Below are positions 9,302 through 19,105 of a stretch of 64,000 nt of DNA, in pieces. Position 1 is the first letter of the stretch. Each line of letters begins with the position of its first letter. The stretch comes from Clostridium sp. AN503. GTDB lineage: Bacteria > Bacillota > Clostridia > Lachnospirales > Lachnospiraceae. Below the pieces are notes generated by a model, which saw only the letters and a list, made by a program, of their open reading frames with translations, had not been told where the DNA came from and made no database searches. Where the stretch lies: contig NZ_JBFDTP010000001.1 in assembly GCF_040719375.1 (NCBI RefSeq), forward strand, positions 1,054,001-1,118,000. Direction: 5' to 3'. A program made the position numbers and the translations under genes.

Positions 9302-9973
9302 ATGAGTTTTTCAACAACGGTTCCTATGCAAAAAGAATATAAAGCGGCAGATTTGAATGGCGGTTCCATTTATGATAGTGTTGCTGGGTATCCATATAAT
9401 GATGCGTCAGAATTTGAAGATCTGATAAATAAATTTAAAGCGATTATTCTCAACAATGGGATTAATTTGTTAAATGAATTGTCTAATATAAAAGAAAAGC
9501 CTTATGTTTCGATGAATAAATACAAAAAATTAGAACAGTCTCAGAATGCTATTAGCGAATCTTTCCGAGAGGGATATAGAAGTAATAATTTTCATTACAA
9601 AATTAGTGCCAAATGGGCTCATGAAAAGAACTTTTCATATCAAAAGGGGCAAAGCGAATATGAAACATTTAATGTATCCTTGGATATCAAAGATGTGTTT
9701 GGAGTCTCTTTAACAAATAGGGCAGATGCGGAAAGCAACTGGGAGTATGATAAGCTGAATTTTAATGTAAGAGTTTTAGGTAAAAACATTATTGGCGTAA
9801 CACCCGAAGAAGATAAGATTGATGTTGAATTAAAAGATCAATTTTATGAATTTGGTTTCAGTGCTTATGATGTAATTGGTGGAGGTGCTAAAATACGTAT
9901 AAACTTATCAGAATTAGGAAGAATTATGTTAGGGTTACCGAGCCGGCAAGAAAGTGATAATTGTGGCAAATAG
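9302..9973 (+). CDS. unknown protein, probably a toxin tip or its remnant
   Basis: A 223-residue frame from ATG 9302 with no good ribosome binding site and a stop just upstream at 9287. It lies immediately right of the IS1380 element, so it may be the 3' part of a longer toxin gene separated by the insertion. The sequence is soluble, charged and strand-rich (YKISAKWAHEKNFSYQKGQS, FYEFGFSAYDVIGGGAKI). No family is recognised and no catalytic motif is evident. A small membrane protein follows, which would fit a toxin-immunity order. Confidence 0.5.
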   Translation: MSFSTTVPMQKEYKAADLNGGSIYDSVAGYPYNDASEFEDLINKFKAIILNNGINLLNELSNIKEKPYVSMNKYKKLEQSQNAISESFREGYRSNNFHYKISAKWAHEKNFSYQKGQSEYETFNVSLDIKDVFGVSLTNRADAESNWEYDKLNFNVRVLGKNIIGVTPEEDKIDVELKDQFYEFGFSAYDVIGGGAKIRINLSELGRIMLGLPSRQESDNCGK

Positions 9974-10010
9974 CATATATTAAAACTTATTCTTTTAAAA
10001 TTAATTGTAA

Positions 10011-10039
10011 GTTGGGCAATGAATATTTCGTTGCCCAAC
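10011..10039. terminator. hairpin between toxin-like gene and RDD gene
   Basis: GTTGGGCAA (10011-10019) pairs perfectly with TTGCCCAAC (10031-10039), and the stem can be extended by AATT pairs. No T run follows. Confidence 0.45.
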
Positions 10040-10106
10040 AATTGAAAGGACAACTGAAAAAGATAACGAATATTTGTATTGTATGACAATAAGAAAGGCG
10101 TTAAGT

Positions 10107-10472
10107 ATGAAAAGATTTATAGCATTTTCTATCGATCTCATAATTGTTGAATTATTTATTTATTTTTATATTATTTTTTTATTTTCGTTGGAAGCGGCTG
10201 AAAGACCTATTGCTAAATTTTCATACTTTATTGGATTTTTAGTATACAATTTTGTTTTTGACTATTTTTTTGACGGATGTTCAATTGGGAAAAGATTAGT
10301 CAGAATTAAAGTTGCATTTTTAAATGAAAATAAAAAACCTTTATATTGTTATACACATGGTGTTTTACGTTATTTGGCAGGTCTCTTTTCTCCATTACTT
10401 GGATTTTACTACCTAATAAAAAAGAAATTACCATATGATAACTTCTTTAATACTGTCACAGAAAACATATAA
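10107..10472 (+). CDS. RDD-family small membrane protein, possible immunity protein
   Basis: A 121-residue protein. ATG 10107 is chosen over in-frame upstream starts because AAAGG (10094-10098) is well placed. It begins MKRFIAFSIDLIIVE, the R..A..iD pattern of RDD domains, with hydrophobic segments near 7-30, 42-60 and 90-108 and the conserved SIGKRLVRIKV after the second. RDD proteins are small multi-helix membrane proteins of varied or unknown role. Its position after an orphan toxin-like gene suggests immunity, but this is inference. Confidence 0.65.
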   Translation: MKRFIAFSIDLIIVELFIYFYIIFLFSLEAAERPIAKFSYFIGFLVYNFVFDYFFDGCSIGKRLVRIKVAFLNENKKPLYCYTHGVLRYLAGLFSPLLGFYYLIKKKLPYDNFFNTVTENI

Positions 10473-10779
10473 AATTGTTTAAGAATATTTTACAACAAAT
10501 TTTGGACAAGTATTCAAAAAAGCGAAACACGTTAAGCCTGTAAAGGCTGATTAAATCAAATACATATTATATAGATGATGGCAATGATAAATTCGGTAAT
10601 TCAATAATGCCCTGGGCTATACCTGGAACTATCATTATGACCTGATCGACCAGCTCACTGCCAGCGTAGACCCGGAGGGCAAGGCGACGGAGTTCGCTTA
10701 TAACCTGGTGGGAGAGCTTGCATCCGTCACCAAACCGGGAGACCGGAAGACGGACCTCTAGTATGACGGAAACTACAAC

Positions 10780-13700
10780 GTGACTGCCATCAGCGACCCG
10801 AAGGGATATATCTACCAGTACACTTACGATAAGGATAACCGCCTGACCGGGACGAAGAACCCGCTGGGGGAGACCACTGCGACTGCGTATGACCCGGGAA
10901 GCCGTATCACCAGCGTGACTGACCGGATGGGCCTGACGGAGAGCTATACCTACGACCCGCACGGCAATGTCCTGAGTGTGACCGCCACAAATGGCCTGAT
11001 CACCCACTTTGCTTACGACATCCTGGACAACCTGGTAAAGGTGACCATGCCCAGCAGCTTAACGGCCACCTACACCTATGATGTGATGGGAAATGTGACC
11101 AGCGCGACGGATACCATGCTGCGTACCACCCGGTACACCTACGATGCAGAGAACAACATGACCTCCATCACCGACGCCATGGGACGTAAGGAAGTCATGA
11201 CCTATGATATCGGCGGGAGGAACACCAGCTATACCAGCAACGGCGGAAATAAGATCAGCTACGATTATGACCGCTTAAATGACCTGGTGGAGAAGTCCTA
11301 TGAGGATGCCAGGGACCCGGAAAGCAAAGAGGGCGTACTCTACGCTTACGACGTGACCGGCCAGCGCGTGTCCATGATGGACCGCAGCGGAGAATCGAAG
11401 TACGAGTACGACGGACTTGGCCGCATCACCAAAGTGACCAGCGGCTCCGGTGAAGTGACCCAGTACGCTTATGATGGCTGTGACCAGTTGGAGAGCATCA
11501 CCTATGCAGATGGAAAGAAGGTCAGCTACAAGTACGATAAGAATGACAACCTGACCGAGGTGACTGACCGGACTGGTGCCGTGACCACCTATACTTATGA
11601 TGCGATCAACCGGGTGACGGAGATCCACCGCCCGAATGGTGTGAGCACCTATAGTACCTACAATGCGAGAGACCAGATCACGGATATGAAGAACATCTGT
11701 GACGATTGTGAGTGGACCATCAGTGAGTACCATTACACCTATGACGACCGTGGATTCATCGTGGGAGAGGACGTAACGGAATCCTTATACGCCTATGCCT
11801 GGGATGACAAGCATGACGGGAAGCATGAGAACTGGCATGACGATAAGTTCCCGCATGGGGATAAGCATATCAATAAACATGCTAAGGATGGTATCTATAA
11901 CTTCCAGATCATTGGGACAAAGAGGAGTTTTGAGTACGATGACGACGGCAAGCTGATCCGTGCGACGGAGAAGGAGGACCGCCAGGGGACCTATGTGTAT
12001 GACTATGAGTACGATGACATGGGGAACCGTACCTTCTTTAAGAAGTCCAGGAACGGCGTGGTGCAGGAGAGCGCAGAGTATACCTATAATGCGGCGAACC
12101 AGATGGTCGCGGCAAGGCTGTATGACGGTAAGCACTATAAGGATGTGGAGTATACTTACGATGCGGATGGAAACCGGGTTATGCAGGAGGAAGTGAAGCC
12201 GGACGGGAACCGGAAGGTGGAGCTGACCTATGACTACAGTGTGGAGAACCGTTTGAAAGCTGTATCTGATAAGAACGACCTCTTAGTCGCCATGGCCTAC
12301 GACGGAGACGGCAACCGGATCTTCCAGCTCAATTATAACCTGCATACGGATGATGACTGGAAGGGTAACTCTGGGAATGGTAATGGGAACAACAAGGATA
12401 ACTCCGGGAGCGGGAACAAAGGAAATAACAGTGGGAACGGGACCGGGAGTAAGAAGGGCATCCTGACAAGCATTGGAAGCTTCTTTGGGATGGATGACGG
12501 GATAGAGGAGTCAGAGGAGACCATAGAGGAGCCTACCGCGTCCAATGCTACAGCAAGGAAGTCCAACGGGAATAAGGACAAGGATAAGGGCAATAACGGG
12601 AACGACAAGAATAACGGCAAGGGGAACGGAAACGGCAACTCTGGTAACAACGGCAATGGTAATTCTGGTAATCATGGAAATGGTAACGGAAACACCAGCA
12701 CCGGGGGCAATAACGACAACAACGGAAATGCCAATGGAAACACCAACAATACCGGAGGAAGCCAGAACCAGAGCGGCATCCTGTTCCCGATCGACGGCGA
12801 AGTGTCTGAGCTGGAAGCAGAGCTGATCGGCATGATCAAGACGACTGGCAAAGAAAAGAACTACGAGCTGGTGGAGTATGTTAACGATGTGAACCGGGAG
12901 CATGTGGAAGTCTTGATGGAGCTGAACATCAATGGTATAATGGATACAGCTTACAGCTATGGAAATGAACGCCTGACTAGTGAGCGGTTCACAGAATGGA
13001 CTGGCTACTATACCTATGATCCGAGAGGCAGTGTGACGGGAGTTACGGACAGTAAGGGGATGATCTGGCAGTCGTATCGGTATAATGTAAGCGGCGACCT
13101 TACGTTTGGCAAGCCGCAGTATAACAACGTGTACAGCTATAATGCGGAGAGCTATAATCCGAATATGGAGAGCCAGTACCTGAGAGCCAGATACTACAAT
13201 GTGCCCAACGGCAATTTCCTGACAGAGGATTCGTACCTTGGCAATATCACAGACCCGCTGACACTGAACCGGTATAACTATGTCAAGAGCAGCCCGCTGA
13301 ATTACACTGATCCGAGTGGACACTATGCGTTTGGTGATCCGGATAATCAGACCTCTGCATACAATAAGCAGGACAGTACAAGGAATGCCAGTAGCGGCAG
13401 TACACCGCAGTATCAAACAGGTTCGCCCAATTATTCGACATCGCCTTATACGAAACAGTCAGCGTGTAAAGAGATTTCGGATGAAATAAAACGGCATCAG
13501 GGAGCCTTGCTCGGAGCAGGCGTTGGGGTTGCTATCATACTGATAACCGCGGCAACTGGAGGAGCTCCGCTTCTGGCAGTAGTAGGAGCTTCAGCCGCAT
13601 ATGCAGGTAGTGGACTGATAATCGGAGGCGCACTACAAAAAGGTATAGACAGTGCATATATAGCGCATAAACTAAAGACCGAGTATGGGATAAATGTAGC

Positions 13701-14397
13701 TGAATATCAGGATATAGAAGTATCCCAGCTTCCGCAAGAGGCGCAGGCGCTGTGTGAGCAGTTTGAGGAAAATGGCAAAGATATGGAGACATATCTTGGA
13801 GAGGGGACGGCACTTTCAGCAGCAGGTGCGGTGATATATGAAGCTGGAATGTTGCTGGATAGAATCGGGCCTACTGTAAAAGAAGCCTCTAAAAGTGCAT
13901 TTGAGCGGATTAAGAGCTGGATTAATGGGGTTACTAAGGGGAGAAGTGGAACTAATACTACCAGTAGTAATATTTCTCCTGAGATGGAAGAGAAGATTTT
14001 GGAGGGTCAAAGAGTTGGAACGAGCAACAAAATAATTGGTGGTCATTCTTCAAACACTGTCAATAATAATAGCCCTAACTTTGCGGTTGAAGAAGTGAAA
14101 ATTAATCCAGATGGAACAAAAGTAGTCAAATATTACAAACAATTTCCTGATGGTAATGTATCTAGGCTAAAAACGAGCACTCTTTTTCCGGAGAGTTGGT
14201 CAGATAATGAGATTATAGATGCAGTCCAAAATATAGCAGATAGCAAACCTATTGGTACTCGACCATTAGATGGGCAAACTCTTCATAGGGGAAACATTAA
14301 TGGTGTAGAAATAGATGTCATTAAGCAAGGAAATGATGTAATATCTGCTTATCCTGTAGGTGGAAAACCAACACCTGGATTTGATCCTGTAAATTAA
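10780..14397 (+). CDS. truncated RHS protein with EndoU ribonuclease tip
   Basis: RHS homology begins near 10603, but TAG at 10759-10761 (CAG in sister copies) breaks the frame, so the longest open part starts at GTG 10780. About 840 residues of YD repeats, His-rich insert, Gly/Asn linker and RHS core end at DPSG. The tip has a hydrophobic pre-toxin stretch (about 907-955), then from about 1070 an EndoU pattern: IIGGH, TLFPESWSDNEIIDAV, GVEIDVIKQGND and VISAYPVG at the end. EndoU nucleases cut RNA with a His/His/Lys-type site; the GGH histidine is visible and Ser replaces the usual Thr before AYP. There is no N-terminal signal, so it probably needs recombination to be secreted. An immunity gene follows 23 bp later. 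Confidence 0.85.
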   Translation: MTAISDPKGYIYQYTYDKDNRLTGTKNPLGETTATAYDPGSRITSVTDRMGLTESYTYDPHGNVLSVTATNGLITHFAYDILDNLVKVTMPSSLTATYTYDVMGNVTSATDTMLRTTRYTYDAENNMTSITDAMGRKEVMTYDIGGRNTSYTSNGGNKISYDYDRLNDLVEKSYEDARDPESKEGVLYAYDVTGQRVSMMDRSGESKYEYDGLGRITKVTSGSGEVTQYAYDGCDQLESITYADGKKVSYKYDKNDNLTEVTDRTGAVTTYTYDAINRVTEIHRPNGVSTYSTYNARDQITDMKNICDDCEWTISEYHYTYDDRGFIVGEDVTESLYAYAWDDKHDGKHENWHDDKFPHGDKHINKHAKDGIYNFQIIGTKRSFEYDDDGKLIRATEKEDRQGTYVYDYEYDDMGNRTFFKKSRNGVVQESAEYTYNAANQMVAARLYDGKHYKDVEYTYDADGNRVMQEEVKPDGNRKVELTYDYSVENRLKAVSDKNDLLVAMAYDGDGNRIFQLNYNLHTDDDWKGNSGNGNGNNKDNSGSGNKGNNSGNGTGSKKGILTSIGSFFGMDDGIEESEETIEEPTASNATARKSNGNKDKDKGNNGNDKNNGKGNGNGNSGNNGNGNSGNHGNGNGNTSTGGNNDNNGNANGNTNNTGGSQNQSGILFPIDGEVSELEAELIGMIKTTGKEKNYELVEYVNDVNREHVEVLMELNINGIMDTAYSYGNERLTSERFTEWTGYYTYDPRGSVTGVTDSKGMIWQSYRYNVSGDLTFGKPQYNNVYSYNAESYNPNMESQYLRARYYNVPNGNFLTEDSYLGNITDPLTLNRYNYVKSSPLNYTDPSGHYAFGDPDNQTSAYNKQDSTRNASSGSTPQYQTGSPNYSTSPYTKQSACKEISDEIKRHQGALLGAGVGVAIILITAATGGAPLLAVVGASAAYAGSGLIIGGALQKGIDSAYIAHKLKTEYGINVAEYQDIEVSQLPQEAQALCEQFEENGKDMETYLGEGTALSAAGAVIYEAGMLLDRIGPTVKEASKSAFERIKSWINGVTKGRSGTNTTSSNISPEMEEKILEGQRVGTSNKIIGGHSSNTVNNNSPNFAVEEVKINPDGTKVVKYYKQFPDGNVSRLKTSTLFPESWSDNEIIDAVQNIADSKPIGTRPLDGQTLHRGNINGVEIDVIKQGNDVISAYPVGGKPTPGFDPVN
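12913..12941 (+). promoter_or_regulatory. candidate internal promoter in RHS core (EndoU copy)
   Basis: TTGATG 12913-12918, 17-bp spacer, TGG then TATAAT 12936-12941, identical to the other RHS copies. It would transcribe the EndoU tip and its immunity gene. Confidence 0.5.
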
Positions 14398-14420
14398 TCA
14401 ATTTAAGGAGGGCGAGCAAA

Positions 14421-14834
14421 ATGTATATTGAATTGGATACATATATAACCGAATTTTCAAAAGAAGATTCTTCAGATGATTACTGGTATGATGTGGGAGT
14501 TATTCATGCCAGTCAATTAATCAATAAATTTAGCTTAGATGATTGGGTTGAATTAATGATACATATTGATGAAAAAAATAATATGTGGAAGAAAAGGTTT
14601 GTATATTGTTTAGGGGATTGCAATAGTGAAGAGTATGTTAATATCATTTTAAAAATTATAGATACTGACGATGAAGAACTTTTTGTAATGTGTATTGATG
14701 CCCTAAATGAGATGATTACTGAGGATAATAAAGGTAAAATATTGTGTCATAAAAATATTAATGCGGCATTAAAATTAATATCAAAAAGCGGAGTAGCAAC
14801 AAAGAATGTTTTAGAGAGATTTGTTCAAAGATAA
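14421..14834 (+). CDS. all-alpha immunity protein, probable EndoU antitoxin
   Basis: A 137-residue acidic protein with an AAGGAGGG site 12 bp before ATG 14421. It reads as a series of amphipathic helices (HASQLINKFSLDDWVELMIH, then KRFVYCLGDCNSEEYVNIIL, then LFVMCIDALNEMI), like the HEAT-like immunity families found with RHS toxins (Imm30-like). It is 23 bp downstream of the EndoU tip, which makes it the cognate immunity gene by position. The exact family is not certain. Confidence 0.65.
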   Translation: MYIELDTYITEFSKEDSSDDYWYDVGVIHASQLINKFSLDDWVELMIHIDEKNNMWKKRFVYCLGDCNSEEYVNIILKIIDTDDEELFVMCIDALNEMITEDNKGKILCHKNINAALKLISKSGVATKNVLERFVQR

Positions 14835-14864
14835 GTAATTGAATAAATGATAATAACAGATATC

Positions 14865-14931
14865 CGCCCGGCTTTGCCGGGCGGTATCCTCCGAGTTTAT
14901 GCCGTCATATGGCATAAACTCTTTAACCTGC
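14865..14931 (+). repeat. structured module-border element, copy 1 of 5
   Basis: Stem 1 is CGCCCGGC-TTT-GCCGGGCG (14865-14883). Stem 2 is GAGTTTATGCC (14893-14903) paired perfectly with GGCATAAACTC (14911-14921). TTTAACCTGC (14922-14931) follows at once. It begins 30 bp after the EndoU immunity stop. Confidence 0.8.
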
Positions 14932-15575
14932 AGACTTTTCGACCCTGGCTATATTGGTGGATTTGGAGAGGAATACCTCTGTTCCACATCGGCCCAACGA
15001 GCTGAAATATCCGTTCCATGGTACATCTTTCCGAGCCGGTTCTTAAAACTGGCACACGGGCAGTCACGGTGCGTCACAGGGCTATGAGAAGGCGGGGGAG
15101 GAATCACTTGACTCCATATGGCAGGGATATCCGCTCTGTTTTGTAGAAAAAGCCGGAGAGCCGCCGAGGATTGCGATTGAATCAAAGGATTTCCCTGTCT
15201 AATGTCGGGAAATGCCTTAAAACCGTTGGTTTGGGCGAAATCAACTTTGTTTGGCGGCATAAGTTTTTCTGGAATGCAGGAAAAAGTTATTCAAAAAACG
15301 GGGGCTTCCAGCATAACAAATTCAGGCTTTGCCATCCGGTAGTTTTCTCATTTTCAGCAGTATTTTAGAGGTACCGGGTGGCAGAATCCTGCACATTAAA
15401 AAAGCTGGGTGCCGCCAAGCCACCCATGAATAACGATTGTTATCTTTTTTCGACCCATTGAAATCCATTCGTCAGTAAGATTTCAGTAAGGAAAACTGGG
15501 GGTTTAAGGGGGTAAACACACACCGCTTTCCATACCCTGGAATAACAGATATTGCAGAAAGAAGAACAGAAAAAA

Positions 15576-15625
15576 GAACACTGCCGGTTCTCCTGCACCA
15601 TGGAGAGTGGCAGTGTTCTTTTTTT
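15576..15625. terminator. bidirectional rho-independent terminator
   Basis: GAACACTGCC pairs with GGCAGTGTTC around a partly paired loop, followed by seven T on the plus strand; the minus strand also has a T-rich run beyond the stem. Confidence 0.75.
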
Positions 15626-15808
15626 GCGGTTACAGGCTGTTGATAAACTTCATGACCCCGGATGCCATCCCGGAATCCGCCGGAGGTAAACGCCTAACCG
15701 CCAGTACCTAGCATCCTCCACCCCACCATGGCATAATGGACTCAACTATTATTACCCGGTAGTAAAAGTTGAGCCCTCAACTTTTACTGCCAGTCGAGGA
15801 GGAATACT

Positions 15809-16171
15809 ATGAGTTCTGCTGCTACTGCCGCGGCCGAGGAATACCGGCTCAGCCAATGGGCGGAAGATATCCGGGACTGTCAGGCCAGACCTGAAAACAT
15901 GTCCGTCAAGGAGTGGTGCCGCGCACATGGAATCACAAAAGCGAATTATTATTACCGGCTGCGCCGTGTCCGTCTGGCCTGCCTTAAAAATGTCGAAGCG
16001 CCGGTCTTTGCACCCGTTCCCATACCTCTGTCATCACCTTCACCGGCCATAACAAATCTGGAGAGACCGGTTGCGGTCCTGCACTTCCCTTCCGGCTCTG
16101 TTGAGATCCAAAACACCATCTCGCCCAAACTGCTGGAACAGATGGTCCGGGTGATGTGCCATGTTCAATGA
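15809..16171 (+). CDS. tnpA: IS66 accessory protein TnpA
   Basis: A 120-residue protein after CGAGGAGG. It carries the SVKEWCRAHGITKANYYYRL segment typical of the small IS66 TnpA protein, a helix-turn-helix-like DNA-binding region needed with TnpB for transposition. It overlaps tnpB by 11 bp, which suggests translational coupling. The frame looks intact. Confidence 0.85.
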   Translation: MSSAATAAAEEYRLSQWAEDIRDCQARPENMSVKEWCRAHGITKANYYYRLRRVRLACLKNVEAPVFAPVPIPLSSPSPAITNLERPVAVLHFPSGSVEIQNTISPKLLEQMVRVMCHVQ

Positions 16172-16520
16172 CGCCTGCGGTTTCCAAAAAGTATATATCG
16201 CCTGCGGCTACACAGATCTCCGCAGAGGCATTGATGGCCTTTCCTCCCTGGTGAAGAGCCAGTTCCGGCTTGATCCGTTTCTCCCTGGGATACTGTTCCT
16301 CTTCTGTGGGCGCAGGACTGACCGGATCAAAGGACTTTTGTGGGAACAGGACGGATTCCTTCTCCTGTACAAACGGCTGGAATCCGGACGGTTCCAGTGG
16401 CCGCGCGATGAGCAGGAAGTCCTTTCCATCTCCCCAGAGCAGTACATCTGGCTGATGCAGGGGCTGGCAATCGAGCAGAAGCACTCCATCAAGAAGGTCC
16501 ATCCCGCAGCGCCCCTGTAG
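16161..16520 (+). CDS. tnpB: IS66 accessory protein TnpB
   Basis: A 119-residue protein with the conserved IS66 Orf2 pattern: YIACGYTDLRRGIDGL near the N-terminus, LFLFCGRRTDRIKGLLWEQDGF in the middle, and FQWPRDEQEVLSISPEQYIWLMQGL near the end. The start at 16161 lies inside tnpA. Its role in transposition is accessory and biochemically undefined. The frame is intact. Confidence 0.9.
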   Translation: MFNDACGFQKVYIACGYTDLRRGIDGLSSLVKSQFRLDPFLPGILFLFCGRRTDRIKGLLWEQDGFLLLYKRLESGRFQWPRDEQEVLSISPEQYIWLMQGLAIEQKHSIKKVHPAAPL

Positions 16521-16802
16521 ATTTGTGCAAAACAGAGAAAATCATTTCTTCCCGGACGTAGTTATCCGTTCTGCGGGCGGCGTTTATCCACAGGGGCAGA
16601 AAGAGGTGTCGGTGCCGTCCTTGACACCGTTCAAAAATCTTCCGGCTCTTGTGGATAACCACCCGAAAATCCGGAGGTTTCGGGTGCATTTCACTGTTTT
16701 TTTCATTCTTTTTCTTTCGTCAAACTGCTCATTCCGTTAAAAATCCGAATTCGCTTTTTTTCTCTATTTATTGTATAATAGAGCCATCACAGTCAGGAGC
16801 GG

Positions 16803-18409
16803 ATGGATATGCCTACGTCATTTACAGAAGAACAACTGAATCAATGTAGCAAGGAGATGCTGGTGAAGCTTCTCCTGTCCATGCAGGACCAGATGGCCCA
16901 GATGAACCGGAACATGGAGATTCTGATCGGGCAGGTCTCCATTTCAAACCAGAAGCGGTTCGGCCGTTCCTCGGAAAAGCTGGACAGACGGGCCGCTTTC
17001 CATGGATGACTGCTTTAACGAAGCGGAGGCCACGTCCGGTCAGGCCAGCTCCGCCGAGCCGGAGATGGAGACGGTATGCCCTCTTCCTTACCGGCGCTCA
17101 AAGCAAAAAGGAAAACGGGAGGCCGATCTAAAGGACATCGAAACCATTGTGGTCAGTCACGAGCTTACAGCGGAGCAGCTGGAACAGCTGTTTGGAAACA
17201 GTGGCTGGAAACGGCTTCCAGATGAGGTCTATAAACGGCTGGAGTTTCACCCGGCCGCTTTCCAGGTGATGGAACACCATGTGGCGGTCTATGCAGGGAA
17301 GGATAACCAGACCATAGTAAAAGCGGACCGATCGAAAGACCTTCTGCGGAACAGCGTGGTGACGCCGTCTCTGGCGGCTGCCATTATGAATGCCAAGTAC
17401 GTGAACGCCATCCCGCTGTACCGCCTGGAGCAGGAATTCGACCGCAACGAGATCCACCTCCCCCGGCAGAACATGGCAAACTGGACGATCCGGTGCGCTG
17501 AGAACTACCTGTCCCTGCTGTGGGAACGTCTGCACAGAGAGCTGTTATCCTGCCCGGTCATCCAGGCGGACGAGACGCCGGTCCTGGTCAATAAAGACGG
17601 GAGAAAAGCCGGCGCCAAAAGCTACATGTGGGTATATCGGACCGGGAAAATGCAGGAGAGTCCGGCGGTAGTTCTGTATGAATACCAAAAGACCCGGAAC
17701 ACCAGCCACCCACGGGAATTCCTGAAAGGATACCACGGGACCTGCGTGACCGATGGCTATCAGGTATACCACACGCTTGGGAAAGAACAGGCGGATTTAA
17801 AAATCGCCGGTCTGCTGGTCCCACGCACGGCGCCGGTTTGCTGATGTAGTCAAGTCCCTGGGGAAAGAGAAAGCGAAGGACACGCTTGCCTATCAGGCAC
17901 TGGAGCAGATCGGGGCCATTTTCAAACTGGAGTCCGCGTACTTAAGTCTCACACCAGAGGAACGCGCCAACCGGCGTCAGACCAGCGTCAAGCCGCTGGT
18001 GGATGCCTTTTTTGAGTGGATCAGAGCCAACCGGGATAAAGTGCCGCCTAAATCGGAGACAGGGAAAGGCTTTACTTATTGCCTGAATCAGGAGTTGTAC
18101 CTGAAGGTGTTCCTGAATGACGGTCAGGTTCCGGCAGACAACAATGCGGCCGAGCAGGCCATCCGGGGGTTCTGCATAGGGAAGCGCAACTGGCATCTGA
18201 TTGACACGGTTCATGGGGCGCAGGCAAGTGCGGTGATATACAGCATTGCCGAAACTGCAAAAGCAAACCGCTTAAAGCCATACCAGTATTTTGAGCATCT
18301 GCTTACAGAGATACCGAAGCACATGGATGGCGCCAGTCTGGACTTTCTCGAAGCCCTGTTGCCATGGTCCAAAGAACTGCCGGAATCCTGCCGCAAACCC
18401 ATCAAATGA
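16803..18409 (+). pseudogene. tnpC: IS66 transposase TnpC, broken by two frameshifts
   Basis: Three consecutive frames together make a normal TnpC: 16803-17009 (N-terminal coiled region), 17002-17844 (zinc-finger-like region and start of the DDE core) and a last part ending at 18409. The second shift is a one-base insertion near 17810, where GGCTGCTGG has become GGTCTGCTGG; restoring it gives AGCWSHARRRFADVV. Catalytic landmarks are ADETP, VTDGYQVY, and NNAAEQAIRG in the last frame. The element cannot make a complete transposase unless frameshifting occurs. Confidence 0.85.
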
Positions 18410-18471
18410 CAACTGCACCGCCAGAAATGGCGGTGGTTATTTTGTCAAGGTACTGGTGGTTGGGCGTTTAC

Positions 18472-19085
18472 AGGAGAGCTATCAGATTCGCTTGACAGTG
18501 TATAATATCCTGGCGGATACTGTAATTAATGGATATTCAGTAAATGATGCAAGTGACCAGTTTATAAAGGAGGTCTATGGTCATTATTTTACAGAACGTG
18601 TAGGATATGCGAAAATGACAGCCATGTTAATGCTTACGATAGGAAGTGCAGCGGCGCAAAGGGCTGTAGAAAAGTATTGGACTGGAAAAGTAACTAATCA
18701 GAATGGAAAGGGAGAGGGGGAATTTGGCACTGGAGATAAGTTTGCTGATATTGAGAATGCTAGGATAAAGAGTCAAGATCAATTGAGCAAAGAATACTTT
18801 GATACATTAACAGATAAAGGAGCGATATCTGGAGGATGTTCGGGAGAAGAGGCACCATTAATATCAGACCCCAATAGTTTTTATAAAACCGATGCAGGGC
18901 ATATCATAACTTATAATAGCAAAGGCGAGAAAGTTTTAGATATTTCACCCGAACGAGTAAAAGTATGGAAAAAGAATGTTAATCCAAATAACCCATCACA
19001 GGTAAACTGGTCAAGTTATAAGTTGAAAAATGATAGTGGACAAGTAGAAAAGACCTTGCAGTGGATTTTGGACTATTTTAATTAG
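18472..19085 (+). pseudogene. orphan RHS-type toxin tip truncated by IS66
   Basis: The frame runs through the IS66 right end without its own start, so only the 3' part of a toxin gene remains (about 205 codons). It contains VGYAKMTAMLMLTIGSAAAQ, a linker, then GTGDKFADIENARIKSQDQL and a C-terminal region ending VEKTLQWILDYFN. I do not recognise the toxin family. An intact immunity gene follows 20 bp later, so this is a toxin-immunity pair whose front end was lost at the IS66 junction. Confidence 0.6.
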
Positions 19086-19105
19086 AACAGGAGGAGGTGA
19101 TATGA

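Larger units (their letters stand above)
14861..15660. repeat. long non-coding repeat, copy 1 (pairs with 36468-37190)
   Basis: About 500 bp at the left is clearly alike in both copies (shared stretches include TTTCCGAGC, CCTTAAAACCGTTGGTTT, GGCATAAGTTTTTCTG), with more scattered similarity up to a hairpin terminator. Short frames exist on both strands but are not conserved in length. On the minus strand both copies end with a matching peptide tail (VMKFINSL here, SVKFINGL in the other) just before the terminator. IS66 starts at 15686, directly beyond this copy. Confidence 0.7.
15686..18471 (+). mobile_element. IS66-family insertion sequence
   Basis: The left end GTAAACGCCTAACC (from 15686) matches the inverted right end GTAAACGCCCAACC (ending 18471), and the match extends to CCAGTACC, about 23 bp with two differences. 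The usual tnpA-tnpB-tnpC order is present, but tnpC is frameshifted. The flanking octamers (CGCCGGAG left, AGGAGAGC right) differ, so the expected 8-bp target duplication is absent and the two flanks were probably not originally joined. An 8-bp hairpin (18416-18435) follows tnpC. Confidence 0.9.

Noticed and set aside
14865..14931. Border element as an ordinary rho-independent terminator
   Set aside because: No T run follows either stem, and the conserved TTTAACCTGC with a two-stem layout is not explained by termination alone; a role in 3' ends is still possible.
14899..15260. Short frames within the long repeat as genes
   Set aside because: The two copies differ in length and stops, and no start signals are present; the similarity is at DNA level.
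16525..16800. Gene between IS66 tnpB and tnpC
   Set aside because: Short frames lack binding sites; this gap is normal spacer in IS66 elements.
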